Below, one piece after another: positions 1 to 5,816 of a stretch of DNA of 6,592 nucleotides. The stretch is taken from contig DUZC01000168.1 of assembly GCA_013349735.1 (NCBI GenBank), positions 1 through 6,592 on the forward strand, given 5' to 3'. Position 1 is the stretch's first letter, and every line of letters begins with the position of its first letter. The notes under the pieces were generated by a model that searched no databases, was not told where the DNA came from, and saw nothing but the letters and a program-made list of their open reading frames with translations. The translations under genes were made by a program, and so were the position numbers. The DNA comes from Rhodospirillaceae bacterium (GTDB lineage: Bacteria > Pseudomonadota > Alphaproteobacteria > Rhodospirillales > Magnetospirillaceae).

Positions 1-1
1 G

Positions 2-2080
2 GAAAGGGCTGGCCAACGCAGTCAGCTCTTGCTGCAAAACGCCAGCGACGGCGTTCATATTCTGAGCGAAACCGGCGCCTTGCTTGAGGCCAGCGATTCA
101 TTTTTCCGCATGTTGGGCTATGACCGGGCCGAGTTGATCGGCCAGACACCCTTGGCCTGGGATTGCGCGCTTTCATCCGGTCAGTTGTCGGATGTCATCG
201 CCCGCCAGTTCGCCGAAGCCCAAACCACGAAATTTGAAACCAGCCATCGACGCAAGGATGGCAGCATATTTGACGTCGAAATCACCGGACGGGCCTTGGA
301 TCTGAATGGTCGGCGGGTCCTTTTCAATTCGGCGCGTGACATTAGCGAAAGAAAGAAAGCCGAAGAAAAAATTAGAAGCTCAGAATTGAAATACCGGACC
401 CTTTTTGAGCAGACCGGTGACGCTATCCTTCTTAACGACCAAGAAAGCTTTTTTGACTGTAATCAGGCTGCGTTAAAGCTGTTTGGCTGCGAGACCAAAG
501 AGCAATTTTTTCCGAACCATCCGGGAGGCACGCTGTCGCCACCGACACAGCCCTGCGGAACCGACTCCCGGATCCTGGCCAATCAATGGATCGCCAAAGC
601 CATGGAATTTGGCAATGTTCGCTTTGAATGGCAGCATCGCCGGATCAGTACCGGCGAGGTCTTTCCGGCGGAAGTGATGCTGAGCGCCCTGCAATTTGAG
701 GGACGAACCGTCATTCAGGGCATTGTTCGCGATATCACCGAACGCAAACAAGCCGAGCTGCGCATCCGGGAATTAGCCTATTTCGACCCGTTGACCGGCC
801 TGCCGAACCGCCGGCTGCTGATGGACCGCCTGAATCAGGCCGTCGCTGCCGCCATCCGTCATCGCCAAGGCGTCGCCCTGCTTCTGGTCGATCTGGACAA
901 TTTTAAAATGGTCAATGACAGCCAGGGCCATGAACAAGGCGATATCCTTTTACAGGAGGTGGCCCAGCGCTTGTCCAAGGGCTTAGCCGAAGCCGATACG
1001 GTCGGCCGGATGGGCGGTGACGAATTTCTTGTCGTTCTGACCGAAATGGCGGATGGCCAGGAAGAAATGGCTGAAAAGGCCGAAATTGCCGGTAGAAAAA
1101 TATTAGGCCTGCTTGGCGCGCCTTACCGGATCGCAAACGCCGATTTTTATTGCACACCCAGTATCGGCGTTACGTTGTTCGGTGGAAACCCTCTCAGCAT
1201 CGACGCGTTATTACGCCAAGCCGATATAGCCTTATATCAGGCGAAATCTTCGGGCAAAAACAGGGTGCAGTTCTTTGACCCTGCCCTGCATGCCGTGATT
1301 CAGGCGCGGTCGCAGCTGGAAGCCGAACTCCACCGCGCGATTGAACAGAAGCAGTTGGTCCTGTTCTATCAGCCTCAGGTCGACGACCAGGGACGCCCGA
1401 CCGGTGCCGAGGCTCTGGTTCGCTGGCAACATCCGCAAAAGGGTCTGTTACCCCCGGCGGCGTTCATTCCTTTGGCAGAAGAATCCGGACTGATCCATGC
1501 CCTCGGGCAATGGGTTCTGGAAACGGCCTGTCATCAATTGGCCGTTTGGTCAGAACAACCGGGCTTGATGCAAATGGAATTGTCGGTGAATGTCAGCGCC
1601 AAACAGTTCCGTGAAACCGACTATGTCGACCAGCTGTTGAACAGCTTGCGGATTTCGGGTGTTGACCCCGGTAAGTTAAAACTGGAACTGACGGAAAGCT
1701 TACTGCTGGATAATATTGAAGATGTCATCGCAAAGATGGCGTTGCTTAAGGAAAAGGGAATCGGTCTTTCTCTGGACGATTTTGGCACCGGCTATTCTTC
1801 GCTGTCCTATTTGAAGCGGCTGCCTTTGGACCAGCTAAAGATCGACCAGTCTTTCGTCCAGGATATGCTTCTTGACGTCAATAACGCCACGATCGCCAAA
1901 ACCATTGTCACGCTTGGCCAAAGCCTGGGCTTCAGCGTAATTGCCGAGGGCGTTGAGACCGGTGCACAAAGAGATTTTCTGGCTCGTTCCGGCTGCCTTG
2001 CCTATCAAGGCTATTTCTTTAGCCGTCCGCTGCCTTTGGAAAAGTTCGAGGCCTTCGCCCTTGAGGGCGCGTCGTTGTAA
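2..2080 (+). CDS. PAS-PAS-GGDEF-EAL c-di-GMP signalling protein (5' partial)
   Basis: Probably makes and/or breaks down cyclic di-GMP in response to PAS-sensed signals. The frame is open to the left edge with no stop. The first possible start is a TTG at 29, but in-frame codons before it read ERAGQRSQL, so I treat the gene as truncated upstream. Residues below count from the TTG. PAS 1 is about 1-112 and ends RDISERKKAEEKI; PAS 2 is about 116-243 and ends RDITERKQAE. The GGDEF domain (about 247-415) starts YFDPLTGLPNRR, has metal-site Asp288 in VDLDNFK and an intact GGDEF at 329-333. The inhibitory RxxD site is changed to A320-E-A-D323. The EAL domain (about 430-675) has E461-A-L, N521 in NVSA, ELTE at 553-556, Asp583-Asp584 in DDFGTGYSS, K604, E640 and Q660, so both halves look catalytically able. 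No membrane segment is visible in the part present. Which activity dominates cannot be told from sequence. Confidence 0.95.
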   Translation, partial: ERAGQRSQLLLQNASDGVHILSETGALLEASDSFFRMLGYDRAELIGQTPLAWDCALSSGQLSDVIARQFAEAQTTKFETSHRRKDGSIFDVEITGRALDLNGRRVLFNSARDISERKKAEEKIRSSELKYRTLFEQTGDAILLNDQESFFDCNQAALKLFGCETKEQFFPNHPGGTLSPPTQPCGTDSRILANQWIAKAMEFGNVRFEWQHRRISTGEVFPAEVMLSALQFEGRTVIQGIVRDITERKQAELRIRELAYFDPLTGLPNRRLLMDRLNQAVAAAIRHRQGVALLLVDLDNFKMVNDSQGHEQGDILLQEVAQRLSKGLAEADTVGRMGGDEFLVVLTEMADGQEEMAEKAEIAGRKILGLLGAPYRIANADFYCTPSIGVTLFGGNPLSIDALLRQADIALYQAKSSGKNRVQFFDPALHAVIQARSQLEAELHRAIEQKQLVLFYQPQVDDQGRPTGAEALVRWQHPQKGLLPPAAFIPLAEESGLIHALGQWVLETACHQLAVWSEQPGLMQMELSVNVSAKQFRETDYVDQLLNSLRISGVDPGKLKLELTESLLLDNIEDVIAKMALLKEKGIGLSLDDFGTGYSSLSYLKRLPLDQLKIDQSFVQDMLLDVNNATIAKTIVTLGQSLGFSVIAEGVETGAQRDFLARSGCLAYQGYFFSRPLPLEKFEAFALEGASL

Positions 2081-2097
2081 GATCCTAGAGGCACAAA

Positions 2098-2123
2098 TGG
2101 CGCCGTCCCGAAGGCCGGCGCCA
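2098..2123 (-). terminator. UUCG-capped hairpin, likely phasin terminator
   Basis: The arms TGGCGCCG (2098-2105) and CGGCGCCA (2116-2123) pair perfectly over 8 bp. After one mismatch, two further C-G pairs follow. Read on the minus strand the loop is UUCG closed by C-G, an unusually stable tetraloop; on the plus strand the same loop is CGAA, which has no such property. On the minus strand the stem is followed by a short ATTTGTG. This favours a minus-strand role, ending the phasin mRNA, although the U run is short. It lies 18 bp past the stop of the GGDEF-EAL gene and could also protect that 3' end. Confidence 0.6.
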
Positions 2124-2128
2124 CGGCA

Positions 2129-2160
2129 TGATCCGCGCGGCGCAAAGGGCGCGCGGATCA
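2129..2160. terminator. Perfect 11-bp stem between convergent genes
   Basis: TGATCCGCGCG (2129-2139) and its exact reverse complement (2150-2160) flank a 10-base loop. The stem is very GC-rich. No T run follows on either strand, so it is not a textbook intrinsic terminator. Its place between the convergent ends of the GGDEF-EAL gene and the phasin gene, next to another hairpin, suggests a shared 3'-end or transcript-stability structure. Confidence 0.5.
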
Positions 2161-2186
2161 AATTGCTCCAACAAAGCCCAGTCAGC

Positions 2187-2534
2187 TTACTTCTTTGCCG
2201 ACTTCTGCACGGCCTCAACCTGCAGCTTGACCGGCTCAAAGGACTTGTTGAAAACGGAGGTGGTCAAATCCGAGATCTTCTTGCTGTCGGCGATCGCCGC
2301 ATCAACGGCTTCTTTGATCAGCTTCTGTTGAAGCTCAACAAACTCGGTCGGCGTCTTGACGGCCGCCAGAGCCTGGATCGAAGCGGTCAGACGATCCGCG
2401 TTCTTGGTCGCCAGATCCTGATAGGCCTTGGCCAATTCCTGGAAGCCGGCGATGGCGGCATTGCCGCTTTTGGTAAGCGCATCGGCATTGGCTTTGGTGG
2501 TGGCGGTAATCTCGTCAATGGTTGGGATAGACAT
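2187..2534 (-). CDS. phaP: Phasin (Phasin_2 family), PHA granule-associated protein
   Basis: Phasins coat polyhydroxyalkanoate granules in the cytoplasm and control their size and number. The protein is 115 residues, nearly all helix-forming, with no Cys or Trp. It has the pattern of the Phasin_2 family: an N-terminal TIDEITATTKANADALTKSG, then FQELAKAYQDLATKNADRL (31-49), AVKTPTEFVELQQKLIKEAV (58-77) and a Lys-rich end KSAKK. The frame stays open 18 codons further upstream, but the ATG at 2534 is preceded by AGGAG (2547-2543) at 8 bases, and the longer version would run through the operator palindrome, so this start is well supported. It lies 127 bp downstream of the chemoreceptor gene on the same strand, with its own promoter and operator. 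The window holds no other pha gene, so this is a detached phasin. The family assignment is from recognised sequence pattern, not a search. Confidence 0.9.
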   Translation of the reverse strand: MSIPTIDEITATTKANADALTKSGNAAIAGFQELAKAYQDLATKNADRLTASIQALAAVKTPTEFVELQQKLIKEAVDAAIADSKKISDLTTSVFNKSFEPVKLQVEAVQKSAKK

Positions 2535-2565
2535 TCTTAAAGCTCCTGAGCTGGGCAATTCCAAT

Positions 2566-2594
2566 TCGTAAATGCTGCAATGCAGCATTTACGA
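2566..2594. promoter_or_regulatory. PhaR-type operator: 29-bp palindrome with CTGC-N3-GCAG core
   Basis: Two perfect 14-bp arms (2566-2579 and 2581-2594) flank one central base. The core CTGC-AAT-GCAG (2575-2585) matches the CTGC-N3-GCAG motif reported for PhaR, the repressor of phasin genes in Rhodobacter and Paracoccus. PhaR releases DNA when PHA granules form, so phasin is made only when there are granules to coat. The palindrome starts at the last base of the -10 box and covers the expected transcription start, the right place for steric repression. No phaR gene lies in this window. Confidence 0.75.
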
Positions 2595-2623
2595 TGATAG
2601 GCAAATTCGACAGCTTCAGGCAA
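2594..2623 (-). promoter_or_regulatory. Sigma-70-type promoter of the phasin gene
   Basis: On the minus strand TTGCCT (2623-2618, 4 of 6 to TTGACA) is followed after 18 bases by TATCAT (2599-2594, 5 of 6 to TATAAT). The expected transcription start, about 7 bases on near 2587, falls inside the operator palindrome, which abuts the -10. The 5' leader would be roughly 50 bases. This is a consensus match by eye; the start site is not proven. Confidence 0.55.
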
Positions 2624-2644
2624 GAAAAATGTTGCAGCGCAACA
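2624..2644 (-). terminator. Dyad with T run: chemoreceptor terminator or second PhaR-like site
   Basis: On the minus strand TGTTGC-GCT-GCAACA (2644-2630) forms a 6-bp stem with a 3-base loop and is followed directly by ATTTTTC. This has the form of a short intrinsic terminator, 17 bp past the stop of the chemoreceptor gene. The same bases also read TTGC-N3-GCAA, one base per arm away from the CTGC-N3-GCAG operator core, and sit just upstream of the phasin -35 box, 57 bp centre to centre from the main operator. Either role, or both, is possible. Confidence 0.5.
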
Positions 2645-2661
2645 CGGGCGATTCCTACTTT

Positions 2662-4734
2662 TTACAAACTGCGTACGGCAGTTAGGAATCCATTGACGGC
2701 GTCCCTCAAGGATTCGGTCTGGCGCGCGGTGCTCGAGGTTTCAACCCGCATCTGGCTGGCGACACCCCCCATCCGGTGGGCCTGTTGCGCCGACCAGGAA
2801 ATGCTGGTGGCCACCGTCTCGGTGCCCTGTGCGGCCAGCCCGGCATTGCGGGCAATCTCCTGCGTTGCCGCGCCCTGTTCCTCGACCGAAGAGGCAATGG
2901 CCGAAGAAATCGCGTTCACATGTTGAACCGTCTGCACCACCTGGCGAATGCCATCGACCGCTTCTTTCGTGGCCTGTTGGATGGATTGCACCTGGACCGT
3001 AATGTCCCTGGTGGCTGCGGTGGTATGGCTGGCCAAAAGCTTGACCTCTTTGGCCACCACGGAAAAGCCTTTACCGGCCTCGCCGGCACGGGCGGATTCA
3101 ATGGTCGCATTCAGCGCCAACATATTGGTCTGCCTGGCCAGGGCTTCGATCATCGTGATGACGTCGCCGATTTTTTGTGCGGCCTCAGAAAGTCCGTTGA
3201 CCAAATGGTCTGTCCGCTGGGCCAGCATAGCTGCTTCGTTGGTTACGCAAGCGGATTCGGCGATACGACCGGCAATTTCGGTAACCGAGGCCGCCAATTG
3301 TTCGGAAGCAGCCGCCATGGTCTGCACACTGGCCGAAGCCTGCCCAGAGGAGTTTTCCACCATAAGAATTTTTTGCGAGGACAATTCTGCCATGCTTGCC
3401 AAATCATTGGCGGTGTCCTCCAGGGTCGTCGCCGAACGGGCGACACCCGTTACGATCTGATCGACATCCGCGTCAAAGCGGCGCGCCAGTTCTTCCAGCC
3501 GTTCGGCCCGAATCCGATAGGCATTGGCCTGCCGCTCCTGGTCGCGGCGCAATTGCTCCACTGCCAAAGCATTGTCCTTGAAGACTTGGACGGCCGCCGC
3601 CATCAGACCGATTTCGTCCCGCCGCGCCACCCCGGGAATGGCGACCCCGTGGCGACCTTCGGCCAATTGCCGCATCGACTCTTCCATCGCCGTGACCGGC
3701 TGGGTAATCGACCGTTGAAAAACAACCGAGGCTAAAAGGTAAAGCATCCCGGCCAGCAGGCCAATAACCGAGGTATTGACCAACACTGCACGACGCGTGA
3801 GCTCCTGCCTCGCGGCAGCCTGCTGCGCGCCTTCACGCGCCAGGGAAAACAGGCTGTCAATCACCGGCTGGGTCGCCTTGAACCGCTCACGAAGCTCGCT
3901 CAACTTGCTGGTGATGGCCAAACTGGTCTGGCTATAGTCACTCATATCGGCAAGATAGACGGACAAAAGCTTATGGAAATTCGCGCGGGTTCCCGCATCC
4001 AGATCGCCACTGTCAATTTTCAGATCAAATTCATTTGACCAGCGCCGATGCCGCCTTAACAGGCTGGCTTCCTTAAATTGAATAAAGTCCTTCTCGGCCA
4101 GACGCATTTGCAGCATCCGTGCCACAAGGGCATCCTGATTGGGCCATACATCAAGTTCCTGCTGAATCGCTTTCATCGACGAGGACAATTTGAGCTTCAG
4201 CCCCTCGTCCTCGCTTAGGCCCAATTTTTCTGATTCCCGCGTCAGTTCGCCGAAACTGCCATCGATTTTCTGCAGGGCCTCATCGACCTGGTCAATCCTA
4301 TCGATACTTTGCGCCGCGACCGGCAAGGCCTTCATCCGGGACAGGGACTCTCGGGCCTTCGCCGCTGTCTCAGAAAACTGGGTCGCCGCGGCCCGGTTAT
4401 TTTCGTCGACAAAGCTGTTCTCGGCGGCTTGCATGATTAGCAAATCGCTGCGGACGTCGGCGGCCAGTTCATTCATGATTTGAAAGGACGCCTGTTCTGC
4501 GATGGCCATGGAAATCTTCTTTTCGCCCAGCAAATAGGCCCCGGCAAAGCAGGCTCCGGCAAAAATCGCCAAACCCACCAAAATATGGAACCGCCAGGAA
4601 ATCGGCCAGTCACAGAGCCAAGGCACATCGCCGCTCTGCCAGATATCTAAAAGCCGGCGCGGTTTGTCTCGAGAGACCGGAGACGGATAGGCAACGGGAG
4701 CCGCCGTTAAGGCAAATGAACTGGCGTCAGGCAT
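2662..4734 (-). CDS. Methyl-accepting chemotaxis protein with periplasmic HBM domain
   Basis: Transmembrane receptor that passes ligand binding to the CheW/CheA complex and so to the flagellar motor. From the ATG at 4734 (690 residues): cytoplasmic tail of about 46, TM1 about 47-70 (WRFHILVGLAIFAGACFAGA), periplasmic helical region about 71-315, TM2 about 317-339, HAMP about 340-393 (VFQRSITQPVTAM to RRDEIGLMAAAVQVF), then the coiled-coil signalling domain with the tip QTNMLALNATIESARAGE near 535-552. RMLQMRLAEKDFIQF near 206-220 is the type of motif seen in helical bimodular (HBM) sensors, some of which bind organic acids; the ligand here is unknown. There is no C-terminal CheR-docking pentapeptide; it ends TAVRSL. 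A TTG at 4755 in the same frame, with AGAGGA 10 bases upstream, would add 7 residues; the ATG has AGAGG at 12 bases. Neither is decisive. No che genes are adjacent, so it is an orphan receptor. Confidence 0.95.
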   Translation of the reverse strand: MPDASSFALTAAPVAYPSPVSRDKPRRLLDIWQSGDVPWLCDWPISWRFHILVGLAIFAGACFAGAYLLGEKKISMAIAEQASFQIMNELAADVRSDLLIMQAAENSFVDENNRAAATQFSETAAKARESLSRMKALPVAAQSIDRIDQVDEALQKIDGSFGELTRESEKLGLSEDEGLKLKLSSSMKAIQQELDVWPNQDALVARMLQMRLAEKDFIQFKEASLLRRHRRWSNEFDLKIDSGDLDAGTRANFHKLLSVYLADMSDYSQTSLAITSKLSELRERFKATQPVIDSLFSLAREGAQQAAARQELTRRAVLVNTSVIGLLAGMLYLLASVVFQRSITQPVTAMEESMRQLAEGRHGVAIPGVARRDEIGLMAAAVQVFKDNALAVEQLRRDQERQANAYRIRAERLEELARRFDADVDQIVTGVARSATTLEDTANDLASMAELSSQKILMVENSSGQASASVQTMAAASEQLAASVTEIAGRIAESACVTNEAAMLAQRTDHLVNGLSEAAQKIGDVITMIEALARQTNMLALNATIESARAGEAGKGFSVVAKEVKLLASHTTAATRDITVQVQSIQQATKEAVDGIRQVVQTVQHVNAISSAIASSVEEQGAATQEIARNAGLAAQGTETVATSISWSAQQAHRMGGVASQMRVETSSTARQTESLRDAVNGFLTAVRSL

Positions 4735-4931
4735 CGGAGTCGGAGACCTCTGCAAAAAAGCGCTTTCCTCTGTACGGACCCACTTTTAACAGATTCTTAA
4801 GATACAAAATTTGTCACTCCCATGAACTTTTGATGAAGTTAGCGCGCCTGATGAACAAGAAAATAGACTTAAAGCAATATCTTTGTGATATCGCTTAATT
4901 AAGTGCTCGGTTAACATCAATAAAGAATAAT

Positions 4932-4948
4932 ATATTTGATACAAATAT
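4932..4948. promoter_or_regulatory. Operator-like dyad ATATTTG-N3-CAAATAT
   Basis: A perfect 7-bp inverted repeat with a 3-base spacer lies 22 bp upstream of the proposed olsB -35 box. Its form and place suit binding of a dimeric regulator, either activating olsB or controlling both divergent genes. In such AT-rich DNA a match of this length could also be chance. I do not recognise the motif as that of a specific regulator. Confidence 0.35.
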
Positions 4949-4970
4949 GAATTGTCATAGTTTTGTCATT

Positions 4971-4998
4971 TTGAAACCAGCCAAAGCAAATGTATCTT
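4971..4998 (+). promoter_or_regulatory. Candidate promoter for olsB, close to the start codon
   Basis: TTGAAA (4971-4976, 5 of 6 to TTGACA) and TATCTT (4993-4998, 4 of 6 to TATAAT) are spaced by 16 bases. Only 7 bases separate the -10 box from the ATG at 5006, so transcription would begin at or very near the A of the start codon. That would give a leaderless mRNA, which agrees with the lack of a Shine-Dalgarno sequence before this ATG. Confidence 0.45.
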
Positions 4999-5005
4999 CA
5001 CTTCG

Positions 5006-5794
5006 ATGTTTGACTCACGCCAGACCTTATCCTCAGAAGACCTTCCGCTTGCCACCACCGGCAATGTTGAAGTGCGGCTTGCCGCTGACAGCGCCGAGGT
5101 GGAAGCTTCGCAAGCCTTGCGTTACCGGGTGTTTTACGAGGAAATGGGCGCCCGCCCCAGCCAACAAACCGCTGCCACGGGTTTGGACCGCGATCTTTAT
5201 GATCCGGTTTGCCGCCATTTGTTGGCCTTGGCCGATGGCCAGGTGGTGGGGTCTTATCGGCTGATCGACCGCGCTGCGGCGGCCAAGGTCGGTGGCTTTT
5301 ATTCCGCCAATGAGTTCGATATCTCGGCCCTTCAATCCTTCCCCGGCGAAATCCTGGAATTGGGACGGTCCTGCGTTGATCCGCTCTGGCGTAACCGCGG
5401 CACCCTGCAACAGCTCTGGCAAGGCCTATCCGGCTTCATCATGGCTCATCGCATCGGCCTTTTATTTGGCTGTGCCAGCCTGCCCGGAACCAATCCGAAT
5501 TTATTGCGGCCGCAACTGAGTTATCTGCGCGACCATCATCTGGCGCCGGAAGATTTGCGGGCAACGCCTTTGCAACCGCTGGCCGAAGTCAGTGCCGCCT
5601 ATGATGCCCGGACCGTCCTGCAAACGCTGCCGCCTTTATTGAAAGGCTATTTGCGGGCCGGCGCCTCGGTGGGCCAGGGCGCCGTCATTGACGAAGCCTT
5701 CAATACCACCGACGTTTTGGTGGTGTTGCGTACGGATGCACTGACCGCGCGCTATCAGCGCCGCTATGACGGCCAGATCCGCAAAGCCGCATAA
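5006..5794 (+). CDS. olsB: OlsB-like GNAT N-acyltransferase (lyso-ornithine lipid synthesis)
   Basis: OlsB moves a 3-hydroxyacyl chain from acyl carrier protein to the alpha-amino group of ornithine, the first step of ornithine lipid synthesis at the inner membrane. The 262-residue protein has the hemolysin-like acyltransferase pattern (Acetyltransf_5): VEVRLA at 21-26, ALRYRVFYEEMGA at 37-49, YDPVCRHLLAL at 65-75, VVGSYRL at 80-86, ELGRSCVDPLWRNRG at 118-132, FGCASLPGT at 154-162, and the C-terminal block KGYLRAGASVGQGAVIDEAF near 213-232 followed by NTTDVLVVL. OlsB proteins are usually somewhat longer, about 250-300 residues. The frame is closed by a TAG about 45 bases upstream and has no other good start, so the ATG at 5006 is preferred although no Shine-Dalgarno sequence precedes it. 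The usual partner olsA, which adds the second acyl chain, is not next to it here. Another acyl acceptor for this GNAT subfamily cannot be excluded. Confidence 0.8.
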   Translation: MFDSRQTLSSEDLPLATTGNVEVRLAADSAEVEASQALRYRVFYEEMGARPSQQTAATGLDRDLYDPVCRHLLALADGQVVGSYRLIDRAAAAKVGGFYSANEFDISALQSFPGEILELGRSCVDPLWRNRGTLQQLWQGLSGFIMAHRIGLLFGCASLPGTNPNLLRPQLSYLRDHHLAPEDLRATPLQPLAEVSAAYDARTVLQTLPPLLKGYLRAGASVGQGAVIDEAFNTTDVLVVLRTDALTARYQRRYDGQIRKAA

Positions 5795-5816
5795 GACGCC
5801 AGTTCTCCCTGGATGA

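Larger units (their letters stand above)
4735..5005. other. AT-rich divergent spacer with promoters and dyads
   Basis: This 271-bp gap separates the divergent chemoreceptor and olsB genes and is clearly more AT-rich than its neighbours. No convincing gene is present; a 60-codon plus-strand frame crosses the chemoreceptor start and shows no family pattern or ribosome site. Besides the separately listed sites it holds an imperfect dyad at 4874-4894 (arms GCAATATC and GATATCGC, 7 of 8 pairs, 5-base loop) and a repeated motif: GATACAAA followed closely by TTGTCA at 4801-4816 and again at 4939-4957. I could not fix a chemoreceptor promoter; GTGACA on the minus strand near 4812-4817 is a possible -35 box but has no good -10 partner. 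Confidence 0.6.

Noticed and set aside
1941..2540. 199-codon plus-strand frame across the end of the GGDEF-EAL gene and antisense to the phasin gene
   Set aside because: It overlaps two well-supported genes, crosses both strong hairpins and shows no family pattern; it is a by-product of GC-rich coding DNA.
2535..2588. Phasin start 18 codons further upstream (TTG or ATG inside the palindrome)
   Set aside because: It would place coding sequence over the operator and lacks a ribosome site, while the ATG at 2534 has AGGAG at the right distance.
2776..3735. 319-codon plus-strand frame antisense to the chemoreceptor signalling domain
   Set aside because: The minus strand encodes a clear HAMP and MCP signalling domain throughout; the antisense product is rich in Gly, Arg and His with no recognisable fold.
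4716..4898. 60-codon plus-strand frame spanning the chemoreceptor start and the AT-rich spacer
   Set aside because: No ribosome site or family resemblance, and it covers the promoter region of the divergent gene.
5006..5794. LuxI-type acyl-homoserine lactone synthase
   Set aside because: The fold is related, but the ELGRSCV block and the C-terminal GAVIDEAFNTTDVLVVL block match the OlsB/hemolysin-like group, and there is no luxR gene nearby.
5795..5816. CCAG...CTGG stem between olsB and rppH as a terminator
   Set aside because: Only 4 bp with no T run on either strand; too weak to call.
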